Shown here piece by piece: positions 1 to 6,921 of a DNA stretch of 9,728 nt. This DNA is from an uncultured Ruminococcus sp. (GTDB taxonomy: Bacteria; Bacillota; Clostridia; Oscillospirales; Ruminococcaceae), in NCBI GenBank assembly GCA_945835085.1, contig CAMAIG010000031.1, positions 1 through 9,728 of the forward strand, given 5' to 3'. Position 1 is the first letter of the stretch, and each line of letters opens with the position of its first letter. The notes beneath the pieces were generated by a model that ran no database searches, was not told the DNA's origin, and saw nothing but the letters and a program-made list of their open reading frames with translations. Made by a program: the position numbers and the translations under genes.

Positions 1-354
1 ATTCACATAATTCTTCGGAATATCCGCACATCGGGGACGGAATTTGTTTTCAAGCAATACCCGATGAACTATACGGGCGAAATACTGTATGACGGCGCAA
101 GCGAAGAAATAACTCTGAAAGGGATCTTCCATGAATCAGCCGGAACAAGGGAGCTGAAAACTGCCGACTCGGGCTCCATTCATTCAAAGAATGCTTCAAT
201 GATCCTGACCGACCATGAATCTGCAAAGGATATTCGCCGTTATGCGGAGTGCACGATAGGCGGAGACAGGTTCAGAGTCGTATCGGTCATTGACGTTGAA
301 CAGCAGGGCAGCATCGCCGAAATTGTTATCGAAAGGGTGCAGGGAGATGTCTGA
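1..354 (+). CDS. Head-closure / head-tail connector protein, 5' end outside window (partial)
   Basis: The frame is open from base 1 to the TGA at 352-354, so the gene begins upstream of the window; 117 residues are visible. The ATG at 64 has no ribosome binding site and is internal. The fragment looks like a small beta-rich protein: a 'GIFHESAGTREL' stretch, then 'GDRFRVVSVIDVEQQGS' near the C-terminus. A ligand-poor beta fold ending in an 'RYRVVSV'-like strand is common in small head-tail joining (stopper) proteins of Bacillota siphophages. Position supports this: it lies directly before an HK97 gp10-like gene and a tail terminator, the usual order. It overlaps the next gene by 8 bases, implying translational coupling. 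The connector role is inferred mainly from gene order, and an adaptor rather than a stopper is possible. Confidence 0.6.
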   Translation: MHIILRNIRTSGTEFVFKQYPMNYTGEILYDGASEEITLKGIFHESAGTRELKTADSGSIHSKNASMILTDHESAKDIRRYAECTIGGDRFRVVSVIDVEQQGSIAEIVIERVQGDV

Positions 355-700
355 TACAAACGTAAAAGGCGATCTGTTTGAAAACATAGGAAGATTGCCG
401 GAGCGTATGGAAGCAGCTATAGATCTTTACGTTGAAACTGCCGCAAGGGAGTTAGAGGGAGAAATGAAGAAAGACGCTCCCTGGACCGATCGCACGGGCG
501 CTGCACGTGGACGGCTCACAAGCACCGTACAGAAGGAAAACAGATATATCTATATAATAAAGCTGGCTCATGGAGTAAATTACGGGGTATATCTGGAATT
601 GGCTCACGAGAAGAAATATGCGGTCATTCAGCCGACTATCATCAAAAACAAGGACAAGGTTCTTTCGGGCTTAAAAAACCTGTTAAACCGCATGAAATGA
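347..700 (+). CDS. HK97 gp10-like neck / tail-completion protein
   Basis: This encodes a 117-residue protein. I chose the ATG at 347 because GAAAGGG (331-337) lies 9 bases upstream and the start overlaps the previous stop by 8 bases; the frame extends upstream only through an unlikely TTG at 290. The protein has an N-terminal helix rich in acidic and basic residues (about 1-45), then 'KKDAPWTDRTGAARGRLT' (about 43-60). The 'P-T-x-TG-x-R-x-L' arrangement is typical of HK97 gp10-like proteins. It is followed by beta strands with 'YGVYLELAHEKKYAVIQP' (about 81-98), where 'Y-x-x-x-L-E' before an 'IxP' motif is also typical. The family acts at the head-tail junction or in tail completion. Order before the tail terminator agrees. 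The family call is fairly secure; the precise neck role is less so. Confidence 0.75.
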   Translation: MSDTNVKGDLFENIGRLPERMEAAIDLYVETAARELEGEMKKDAPWTDRTGAARGRLTSTVQKENRYIYIIKLAHGVNYGVYLELAHEKKYAVIQPTIIKNKDKVLSGLKNLLNRMK

Positions 701-712
701 GGGATAGAAATG
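699..712 (+). promoter_or_regulatory. Ribosome binding site and ATG out of frame with the tail terminator
   Basis: GAGGGA (699-704) lies 5 bases before ATG 710-712, a normal arrangement for the next gene. Translation from this ATG reads four codons (ATG GTC AGT TTA) and stops at TGA 722-724. The long downstream frame is offset by one base. The site therefore marks the expected start of the terminator gene but does not lead into it without a frame correction. Confidence 0.5.
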
Positions 713-725
713 GTCAGTTTATGAT

Positions 726-1058
726 TTGATCACAAAGCATCTGCTTAGCTGCGGATTCAAGGTTTTCGCTCCCGGGGCGCACAAAGGAAGCTGCACAGAG
801 CCTTACGTTGTTGTGAAAAAGCTTGCAGATTCCCCGTATCTCAAATATTCATCGACAATAACCTACTATGACGTGCTCTGCTATGGGCGGACATTTTCAG
901 AATGTGAATACTTCACCGAAAAGGTCAAAGAAGCCATGAAGGGGCTGACCTTTACCGTTATGCCTACCTATGACATTACCGAAGCATTTTTTGATGAGGA
1001 CGTCGGCGCATACATGAAGAGCATAACATACAGGAATTACAAAAAAATCACCACTTAA
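726..1058 (+). CDS. Tail terminator protein, start region out of frame
   Basis: The open frame runs from codon 708 to TAA at 1056-1058; the first usable start in it is TTG 726, giving 110 residues. Visible features are 'LLSCGFKVFAPGAHKG' near the start, 'CTEPYVVVKK' and 'YYDVLCYGRTFSECEYFTEKVKEAMKGL', then a C-terminal strand ending 'SITYRNYKKITT'. A small alpha/beta protein with 'PYVVVK' followed by a helix carrying regular hydrophobics fits tail terminators of Bacillota siphophages, which cap the tube when it reaches tape-measure length. The gene sits directly before the tube gene, as expected. The start is odd: TTG 726 has no ribosome binding site at usable distance, and the frame upstream of it reads S-V-Y-D-L, which looks coding. 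Removing one G after ATG 710 would give M-S-V-Y-D-L-I-T-K. The gene may carry a real or artefactual frameshift. Confidence 0.7.
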   Translation: MITKHLLSCGFKVFAPGAHKGSCTEPYVVVKKLADSPYLKYSSTITYYDVLCYGRTFSECEYFTEKVKEAMKGLTFTVMPTYDITEAFFDEDVGAYMKSITYRNYKKITT

Positions 1059-1065
1059 AAGGAGG
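1059..1065 (+). promoter_or_regulatory. Strong ribosome binding site of the tube protein gene
   Basis: AAGGAGG begins just after the terminator gene's stop codon (TAA 1056-1058) and ends 8 bases before ATG 1074. It is the best match to the consensus in the window, which fits the tube protein being needed in the largest copy number. Confidence 0.8.
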
Positions 1066-1073
1066 AAAAAGCT

Positions 1074-1643
1074 ATGCCCACAAAAGGACATGAAATAGCA
1101 ACTATTGATGTTGTAATGGTCACGGTCTCGGTTACGGACGGCGAAGAACTGGGACTTACCACTGCCAGCAAAATTCAGGTAGACCCCCAGATCGAGACCA
1201 CAGAAGCTATCAAGCTTATCATCAAAAACGTGTTAGTAGCGCAGAAGCGTGAATCAAGCACGCTTACCGGCAACACGCTCAAGCTTACCGACAATGTATT
1301 CAACCCCGACCTTGTCAAGATACTTCAGGGCGGTACTATCGAAGAAGATGAGGACGGCAATATCACGGGATATACTCCCCCTGCGGCAGGAGAGGCAATA
1401 GATCTCAAGCCGTTTACGCTGAATGTGTATTCGGCACAGTACGACGCTTCGGGACTTATCGTACGGTACGAGAAGACCGAATATCCCAATTGCACAGGAC
1501 AGCCCATTTCGATGTCCAGTGAGGATAATGTATTCCGTGTTCCCGAATACACAATCATTTCGGCTCCCAATAAGGGCGAGCCGCCTTACAAGATGACTTA
1601 CGTAAAAGAACTTCCGGTTCTGACATCGGCGGCATCAGCATAA
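1074..1643 (+). CDS. Major tail tube protein
   Basis: This encodes 189 residues, starting at ATG 1074 with a near-perfect ribosome binding site. The N-terminal 'TIDVVMVTVSVTDGEELGLTT' looks like the first strands of a tube fold. Then come 'STLTGNTLKLTDNVFNPDLVKILQGG' (about 62-87), with the helix between two sheets seen in many tube proteins, an acidic turn 'EEDEDGNITGY', and a long beta-rich C-terminal half with 'KPFTLNVYSAQYDASGLIVRYEK'. The 'NVFNPDLVKILQGG' pattern is a familiar signature of Bacillota siphophage tube proteins. Hexameric rings of this protein stack to form the tail tube around the tape measure. Its place between terminator and chaperones, its size and its strong translation signal all agree. 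No added immunoglobulin-like domain is seen at the C-terminus. Confidence 0.85.
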   Translation: MPTKGHEIATIDVVMVTVSVTDGEELGLTTASKIQVDPQIETTEAIKLIIKNVLVAQKRESSTLTGNTLKLTDNVFNPDLVKILQGGTIEEDEDGNITGYTPPAAGEAIDLKPFTLNVYSAQYDASGLIVRYEKTEYPNCTGQPISMSSEDNVFRVPEYTIISAPNKGEPPYKMTYVKELPVLTSAASA

Positions 1644-1668
1644 AAAAATTTTTTGGAGGATATAACTC

Positions 1669-2061
1669 ATGGAGATCACAAGCATTGAGACCCTTAAGCA
1701 GGTAAAGTCAACCGAAGTAGTCGAGCTGCCCAAATTCGCGGACGGCACTCCCCTGGTGGCGGAGCTTAAAAAGCCGTCGGTAATTAATATGTTCATCAAC
1801 GGAAGAGTTACAAATCAGCTTCTGGAAGCGGTCACACTGGTCACCGAGGGTGAAAATAACGGTAATGATCCCGAAGCACCAAAGAAGCTTCCCGACATGG
1901 CAGCATCTATGAACTTCATTGAATCGCTTTGCGAGGAATGCATGGTCAATCCCACATATGCGCAGGTGAAGGAGTATGCAGGCGGACTGACCGATGAACA
2001 GATGATGTTCATTTATCAGTATTCGCAGAAGGGCATAGAGACATTACAGTCCTTTCGTTAA
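1669..2061 (+). CDS. Tail assembly chaperone, zero-frame product (gpG-like)
   Basis: This encodes 130 residues from ATG 1669, with GGAGG (1655-1659) 9 bases upstream. The N-terminal part (about 1-60) contains 'VVELPKFADGTPLVAELKKPS' and 'INMFINGRVTNQLLEA', a pattern common in Bacillota tail chaperones. An asparagine- and acidic-rich linker follows (about 60-72), then a helical C-terminal half containing 'ESLCEECMVNPTYAQVKEYAGGLTDEQMMFIYQYSQKG'. The helix-rich end built around 'L-T-D-E-Q' is typical of the gpG-type protein. It sits directly before the tape measure, where siphophages place a chaperone pair that shares an N-terminus through frameshifting. The last four codons are TCC TTT CGT TAA. 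The zero-frame protein is expected to be the major product, with the frame-shifted longer form minor. Confidence 0.82.
   Translation: MEITSIETLKQVKSTEVVELPKFADGTPLVAELKKPSVINMFINGRVTNQLLEAVTLVTEGENNGNDPEAPKKLPDMAASMNFIESLCEECMVNPTYAQVKEYAGGLTDEQMMFIYQYSQKGIETLQSFR
2050..2061 (+). promoter_or_regulatory. Putative +1 programmed ribosomal frameshift site (TCC TTT CGT TAA)
   Basis: In the chaperone reading frame the codons are TCC (2050-2052), TTT (2053-2055), CGT (2056-2058), TAA (2059-2061). A +1 slip of the peptidyl tRNA-Phe from TTT to the overlapping TTC (2054-2056) keeps good pairing, since the GAA anticodon reads both codons. Decoding then continues with GTT (2057-2059) in the frame of the next open reading frame. 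The two frames overlap only from 2039 to 2061, so any shift must happen here. The TCC TTT CGT string matches the +1 shift site of influenza A virus PA-X in both sequence and phase. Shifting itself is inferred. Confidence 0.7.
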
Positions 2062-2293
2062 AAGTCCGCAGATATTATCCGTGATCTACATGGCAAGGAA
2101 ATTCGGGACCCGTCCAAGCGACTATATGGGACTGCAGGGCGAGTATCTGCGGTTCTGCTTCGACGAGGCCTGCGCTTTTCTTACCACGGCTCTTGAAGCG
2201 GGAAAAGAACTGCATTTTGACAGCAAAAAAGAAGTTACACACTATTCAAGCTTATCGGAATTTTACAGGTCACTGGGGGTAGAACATAAATGA
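2057..2293 (+). CDS. Tail assembly chaperone, +1 frame extension (T part of gpGT-like fusion)
   Basis: This frame is open from 2039 to TGA 2291-2293. Read through the proposed +1 shift it adds 78 residues to the first 129 of the chaperone, giving a 207-residue fusion. It could instead start alone at GTG 2081 or ATG 2090, but neither has a ribosome binding site. The sequence contains 'RKFGTRPSDYMGLQ', then 'YLRFCFDEACAFLTTALEAGK'. The 'RPS-x-x-x-G-L-x-x-x-Y' followed by 'FDEACA' is a recurrent pattern in second-frame chaperone parts of Bacillota siphophages. In the lambda model the G part binds the tape measure and the T part recruits tube subunits. The stop overlaps the tape measure start (ATGA). 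Chaperone identity is well supported; the exact shift point is inferred. Confidence 0.75.
   Translation, partial: VKSPQILSVIYMARKFGTRPSDYMGLQGEYLRFCFDEACAFLTTALEAGKELHFDSKKEVTHYSSLSEFYRSLGVEHK
2066..2152 (+). repeat. 9-bp inverted repeat downstream of the frameshift site
   Basis: CCGCAGATA (2066-2074) is perfectly complementary to TATCTGCGG (2144-2152). A G-U and a U-A pair can extend the stem inward to 11 pairs, leaving a loop of about 65 bases. The 5' arm begins 9 bases after the slip site ends (2056), where stimulatory RNA structures usually lie. The long loop makes function uncertain. Confidence 0.35.
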
Positions 2294-5200
2294 CGCTTGG
2301 CGAGGCTGTCGGCTACATAAAACTGAATATTGAGGATTTCGCAAAGAAAACCGACATGGTCACAAAGGAGTCGGAGGCTCTCCAGAGCAAGCTCGGCTCT
2401 ATCGGCAGCACCGCAAACGCTATTTCCAAGACAGTCACTGCTGCTTTTGCGGCTATCGGAACGGCTGCCGCCGCAGGAATTGGTGCTGCCATTTCTGTGG
2501 GAAGCAGTTTTGAAGCCTCCATGTCACAGGTCGCCGCTACAATGGGAATGACCGCGGAGCAGATACAGAGCGGCTCTGCAAGCTATGAAGCTCTCCGTGA
2601 AGCCGCCGAGGAAGCGGGAGCAACAACGAAATTCACCGCAACACAGGCAGGCGAAGCGCTTAATTATCTTGCGCTGGCAGGCTATTCCGTTGAGCAGAGT
2701 ATTTCCAGTCTGCCGACAGTCCTTGACCTTGCGGCGGCGGGAGGAATGGGCCTTGCCTCCGCTTCCGATATGTTGACGGACGCCGTATCGGCTCTGGGAT
2801 TATCCATTGAAGATATGTCCTATTTCTCCGACCAGATGGCGAAAACAGCGCAGAAGTCCAACACAAGCGTTGCACAGCTGGGCGATGCTATACTGCAGAT
2901 AGGCGGTACAGCTAAGGTGCTTTCCGGCGGAGTGACGGAGCTGGACACTGCTCTCGGTGTCCTTGCGAACAACGGTATCAAGGCGGCAGAGGGCGGCACT
3001 GCTTTAAGACAGATAATACTCAATCTGACAGCGCCCACCGATGCAGCCGCAAAGTACATGGAGGAGCTGGGCTTACAGGTCGCCGATGCCGAAGGAAATG
3101 TCCGTCCGCTCAATGAAATATTCCGTGATCTGGACGAAATACTGCAGAGCAAGGGCATCACGGGCACTGCCGAAATAAGCAATGCTCTTTCGCAGATATT
3201 CGACGCGCGGCAGCTGAAATCCGCAACGGCTCTTCTGGCAAATTACGGCGACACCTGGGACAAGCTCTACAATGAGATAGACAACGCCGAAGGCGCGGCT
3301 TCCAATATGGCAGAGACTATGTCTGCAAACCTGCAGGGCGCTGTGACGACCTTCAAATCGGCTCTTGAGGGCGTGGGTATCACCATATATGACAGCTTTC
3401 AGTTAAAGCTTACCGAAGGCGTAGAGGCGGCGACAACGCAGCTTTCCTCCCTGAACAAGGCTCTGCAGACAGAGGAAATGCAGGAAGCATTATCGAAGCT
3501 GTCCGATATGCTGGGGAATGCTATTGTTAAACTCACAGAATTTGCAAGTGATGTTATTCCTAAGGTCTTATCGGGATTTGCTTCATTTGTGGATAATCTT
3601 TCAAATATTAAGGGTTTGCTTGCAGGCGTTGCAACGACTTTAGCAGTCGCTTCTGCGGGAGCTCTTGTGTATCAGGTACAGACTAATGCCGTAGCTGCTG
3701 CGCTGATAGCTCAGAAGGTCGCACAATTAGCCGCAAACGCTGCTCTTCTCGCCAATCCCTATACTGCTGTAGCTGCGGTTCTTGGTGTTCTTGTTGCGGG
3801 AATCGTCGCTGCAGTCAGCAAGCAAAAGGAAGCTATTGCAGAAGCCGATAAGGTGAATGAAGCCTACTATCAGCAGGAGGCCGCTGTAAGAGATCTTGCT
3901 GACGCATGGGACGAAGCCAAGCAGTCTGCGGACGAGTACAGGCACAGCAATGACGAGCAGATAAACGACCTCAATAATCTGTATAACCTTATTCATGACA
4001 ACACAAATGCAATGGGAACTATCACTTCCTGTTACAATGACGTTATTGAGGCTGTTAATACTCTTAACGAAATGCTTCCGATAGATTTGTCGGTACAGGA
4101 CGGACAAATCGTCGGATACGGTCAATTAGCAGTAGCTGTGGAAGAATATAACAACCAGCTTGAAGCACAGGCAGAACTTGAAGCACGCAGGTCTGAATAC
4201 GAAGCAGCCCTTGCAAATAATCAGCAGGCAAAGGAATATTTTGAACAAGTCAAGCAGGATCTATTATCCGTAGGCGAAGAGTACCAAAAAGCAAAGTCTG
4301 ATCTGGAGAAATTCAATTCCGGCATTAATGCTTATTCCGGGGAGACCTACAAAGCCGCTCAAAAAGCGGGACAGACGGTCAGAGAATATCTGAATCAGCA
4401 GTATGAGATCGCCGAGAACGCTTTTAATTCTGTTACCGATACTTACTATCTGACTCAACAGCAAGTATCTGAAACAGAAGAAATCATTTCCGGATTCAAG
4501 AAAGACTATCCCGAATTGATGTTCGCGGCAGGCGAAGAAGTCGAAGGCATCTGGAAAACCCATGAAGAGGCCATGCGAGGTATTGCTGAGTACTATTCCG
4601 ATGAGATGACAGCGTATTATCAGCAAAAAACCCAAGAAAGCGTTGATGCTATAGCAAAACAAGCAGAGGAAGAAGCGGCGGCATGGTCCGATGCACAGGC
4701 AGATCTTTCCGACCTTGAACGTCAATTCAACCTCGGTGAGATCGCATCGGAGGAAGAGTATTACAACAAACGTCTGGAAATACTCAACAAGTATAATCTC
4801 CGCATGAACTCCGACTGGGCAAAGACCTTCAAGTCCACAAATGACAAGATAAGCGACCTTGAAGCTCAGGCACTCGAAGAGGAAGAAAAAAAGCTTAAGG
4901 AGCAGGAGGAAGAAAGGCAGAAGGCTATTGAAGCCGAAAAGGAAAGACAGGAACAGGCACTCCGGGACAAGGAAGATTATTTCAAGAAGCAGGCTCAGAT
5001 GCTGGAGGACAAGCTGTATCTTGACGATTCCTATACCGAGGAAATGTACTGGAACGACCTGCAGCTTCTTACCGATACACTCGACAAAAGCAGCGACTTA
5101 TATGATGAGTACAACCGCAAGATACTTCGGGGCAAAAAGGACCTTGAAGCCGAAAAGCTCCAAGCCGCACAGCAGGCTCTTGACGATGAAAACAATGCTT

Positions 5201-6507
5201 ACTACAAGTCATTGCAGGATAAGAAAAAATACAATGACGACTACACGGACGAACAGTATCTGCTTGACCTGCAGGCGTTTATTGCAACGCTCGACAAGGA
5301 AAGCAAGCTGTATGACACTATCGCTGACGAGATACTGTCCACGCAGAAGCAGATTGCCGACAATAATCAGAGTATCGCAGACGATTCATTCAGCTCCTGG
5401 GAATCGGGCTTCAACGCTCTCGTTTCCGAAGCGAAAGCGGCATACAGCGAAATAGAAGCCAAGCAGAAAAGCCTTGAAAGCTCTTTGAACAGCTCCATCG
5501 ACATGTACGAGATCAAGACTAAGCAGGTTCGCAATGCTCAGACGGGATTGTTTGAAGATGTGGAATACGAGGATTACACTGCCGAAGTCTTCCAAAAACA
5601 ATCGGCAGCGCTGGACGATTACGAGGCAAAGCTTGACGAGCTGAAAAGCCGCGGAGCTTCCGAAGAGCTGATGTCCTATATATTATCCCTATCCCCCGAA
5701 AAAAGTGCAGAGCTTGCCGAAAATCTCACCAAAATGTCTGATTCACAGTTAAAGGCTTATGATGGATCGTACACCGCCTTACTGGCAAAAAACAAGGCGT
5801 TTTCCGAGAAATACTATTCCGATTCGGTCGAGGACTTCAAAACTCTGTGGGGACAGAAAATTACCGACTACATCGACTCGCTTCCCGAAGAAGCAAAACA
5901 GGCGGCGAAGGAGCTTATCGAGAATTTCATCTCTTCTCTTGATGAGCAGACAATGGAAGCCTCGGGAGGACTGCTTGACATTCTTACTATGGCTTCGGAC
6001 ACCATCGGAAATATGGCAAAATCGGGCGACTTCAAGAATTACGGTACATCTGCCGTTTCCGACTTTTCATCGGGAATGACACAGGCGAGCAGTGGACTCG
6101 AAGATCAGAGTGCAGTTATCGGCAGCACTGCAGGCAAAGCATTATTCAGCGCATTTAAAACAGGTGCCGAACCTATTCTTGAATGGGCGCAGAGCATGTG
6201 GAACGGAGTGAAAAATATTTTCGCAAAGGAGCTTGAGGTCTCGGCAAGCATCAATGCCGCTGCCAATACTCCGATAGTAGGCATTCCACAAACATCGGCA
6301 GATTCACAGGCGGTCACTCCTTCTTCCGCGGCTTCATCGCAGACGTGCAAATGCCTCACAAAGCAGGACGTGATAGACGCCATCAGACAGACACAGCCAA
6401 GCGGCAATGTGGTCTTAAAATGCGACGGAAAGGTACTCGGACAAATCGCCTTAAAGGAGCTCAACGAATTATCTCAAAGCACAGGAAATCTGCAATTACA
6501 TGTATAA
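2290..6507 (+). CDS. Tail tape measure protein (TP901 family)
   Basis: This encodes 1405 residues. ATG 2290 overlaps the chaperone stop (ATGA), with GGGGG (2275-2279) upstream. An alanine/glycine-rich hydrophobic stretch at 51-70 leads into the conserved TP901/PhageMin_Tail domain (about 70-330), with 'SSFEASMSQVAATMG', 'ATTKFTATQAGEALNYLALAGY' and 'NNGIKAAEGGTALRQI', all typical of that family. A long hydrophobic region (about 441-512) could insert in membrane or form the channel-forming part. Charged, coiled-coil-prone sequence follows (about 515-1080) with three related 'L-x-D-x-x...Y-T-x-E-x-Y...L' units. The C-terminus holds a 'TCKCLTKQDVIDAIRQ' segment (about 1352-1367). The protein sets tail length; at about 0.15 nm per residue, a known rule of thumb, the tail would be near 210 nm. 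No lytic or peptidase domain is evident. The middle (about 3515-4700) is more A+T-rich than its flanks. Confidence 0.93.
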   Translation: MTLGEAVGYIKLNIEDFAKKTDMVTKESEALQSKLGSIGSTANAISKTVTAAFAAIGTAAAAGIGAAISVGSSFEASMSQVAATMGMTAEQIQSGSASYEALREAAEEAGATTKFTATQAGEALNYLALAGYSVEQSISSLPTVLDLAAAGGMGLASASDMLTDAVSALGLSIEDMSYFSDQMAKTAQKSNTSVAQLGDAILQIGGTAKVLSGGVTELDTALGVLANNGIKAAEGGTALRQIILNLTAPTDAAAKYMEELGLQVADAEGNVRPLNEIFRDLDEILQSKGITGTAEISNALSQIFDARQLKSATALLANYGDTWDKLYNEIDNAEGAASNMAETMSANLQGAVTTFKSALEGVGITIYDSFQLKLTEGVEAATTQLSSLNKALQTEEMQEALSKLSDMLGNAIVKLTEFASDVIPKVLSGFASFVDNLSNIKGLLAGVATTLAVASAGALVYQVQTNAVAAALIAQKVAQLAANAALLANPYTAVAAVLGVLVAGIVAAVSKQKEAIAEADKVNEAYYQQEAAVRDLADAWDEAKQSADEYRHSNDEQINDLNNLYNLIHDNTNAMGTITSCYNDVIEAVNTLNEMLPIDLSVQDGQIVGYGQLAVAVEEYNNQLEAQAELEARRSEYEAALANNQQAKEYFEQVKQDLLSVGEEYQKAKSDLEKFNSGINAYSGETYKAAQKAGQTVREYLNQQYEIAENAFNSVTDTYYLTQQQVSETEEIISGFKKDYPELMFAAGEEVEGIWKTHEEAMRGIAEYYSDEMTAYYQQKTQESVDAIAKQAEEEAAAWSDAQADLSDLERQFNLGEIASEEEYYNKRLEILNKYNLRMNSDWAKTFKSTNDKISDLEAQALEEEEKKLKEQEEERQKAIEAEKERQEQALRDKEDYFKKQAQMLEDKLYLDDSYTEEMYWNDLQLLTDTLDKSSDLYDEYNRKILRGKKDLEAEKLQAAQQALDDENNAYYKSLQDKKKYNDDYTDEQYLLDLQAFIATLDKESKLYDTIADEILSTQKQIADNNQSIADDSFSSWESGFNALVSEAKAAYSEIEAKQKSLESSLNSSIDMYEIKTKQVRNAQTGLFEDVEYEDYTAEVFQKQSAALDDYEAKLDELKSRGASEELMSYILSLSPEKSAELAENLTKMSDSQLKAYDGSYTALLAKNKAFSEKYYSDSVEDFKTLWGQKITDYIDSLPEEAKQAAKELIENFISSLDEQTMEASGGLLDILTMASDTIGNMAKSGDFKNYGTSAVSDFSSGMTQASSGLEDQSAVIGSTAGKALFSAFKTGAEPILEWAQSMWNGVKNIFAKELEVSASINAAANTPIVGIPQTSADSQAVTPSSAASSQTCKCLTKQDVIDAIRQTQPSGNVVLKCDGKVLGQIALKELNELSQSTGNLQLHV
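4702..5338 (+). repeat. Three degenerate protein repeats in the tape measure coiled-coil region
   Basis: Units start near residues 805, 904 and 974 of the tape measure. Units 2 and 3 are clearly related and exactly 70 residues apart: 'DKLYLDDSYTEEMYWNDLQ' versus 'DKKKYNDDYTDEQYLLDLQ', each followed by 'TLDK-x-S-x-LYD' and an 'IL' end. Unit 1, 'RQFNLGEIASEEEYYNKRLE', matches more weakly. The DNA has diverged, so this is old protein-level duplication. Confidence 0.6.
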
Positions 6508-6522
6508 TGGAGGATCGGAACC

Positions 6523-6921
6523 ATGTTAAGTATAACTATCAACGGCACTGTAATTGACACATATCTTTCGAAATACAATGTTGAGATACAGGAAGTGTAT
6601 AATGAATCGGGAAGCTTTACCGCCATTGACAATACTCAGCACAAAGCATATCTCGGCGATATGCGAGTACTTAGCGTAGATTTTGAGCCCATGTCCACAG
6701 CGCAGATAAACGAGCTGTTTTCTGCGATCAAGGCAAATCGTGAAGAGATCACCATATCATATATTGATCCGCAGCTGGGGGAAAATACTCTGACATTTAC
6801 TTGTTCCAAGCTTCCCGCTGCCAGCTACTTTGAATCGGATGACGGAATACAGTTCTGGCAGATACCGACGGTAACCTTTGAGGAGATCACTGCTTTCTCG
6901 CAGTCCGGAGGCTCGGGGTAG
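6523..6921 (+). CDS. Small tail-tip protein, DUF6711-like (distal tail position)
   Basis: This encodes 132 residues. ATG 6523 has GGAGG (6509-6513) 9 bases upstream and follows the tape measure stop by 15 bases. The protein begins 'MLSITINGTVI', has a central 'RVLSVDFEPMSTAQINELFSAI' (about 50-71), then 'ISYIDPQLGENTLTF' (about 79-93), and ends 'FEEITAFSQSGGSG'. From memory this matches the pattern of the DUF6711 family, which sits right after the tape measure in many Bacillota phages: an 'INGT' opening, a helix after an 'L-T/S-x-x-Q-I' turn, and a 'Y-x-DP-x-LGE' motif. The position is where a distal tail (Dit) protein belongs, joining tube and hub, and the size fits a stripped-down tube-like fold. 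The family assignment is moderately sure. The gene ends in GGG TAG, with the next frame overlapping by 47 bases. Confidence 0.65.
   Translation: MLSITINGTVIDTYLSKYNVEIQEVYNESGSFTAIDNTQHKAYLGDMRVLSVDFEPMSTAQINELFSAIKANREEITISYIDPQLGENTLTFTCSKLPAASYFESDDGIQFWQIPTVTFEEITAFSQSGGSG

Noticed and set aside
1641..1655. A/T run between tube and chaperone genes as a possible terminator
   Set aside because: The run of A then T can pair only weakly and has no G+C stem; it is followed immediately by a good ribosome binding site within an operon.
2081..2293. Independent small gene starting at GTG 2081 or ATG 2090
   Set aside because: Neither start has a ribosome binding site, the frame is open upstream through the slip site, and the family normally makes this part as a frameshift extension.
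3727..4725. Long antisense open frames of 132 and 153 codons opposite the tape measure
   Set aside because: They lie fully inside a strong + strand gene, have no ribosome binding site that I can see, and their cysteine/phenylalanine/isoleucine-rich content is what the reverse of a coiled-coil gene gives.
4859..5455. + strand frame of 198 codons, extremely rich in arginine and lysine
   Set aside because: It is the alternative-frame reading of the GAA/AAG/CAG-rich coiled-coil part of the tape measure; composition explains it and no start signal is present.
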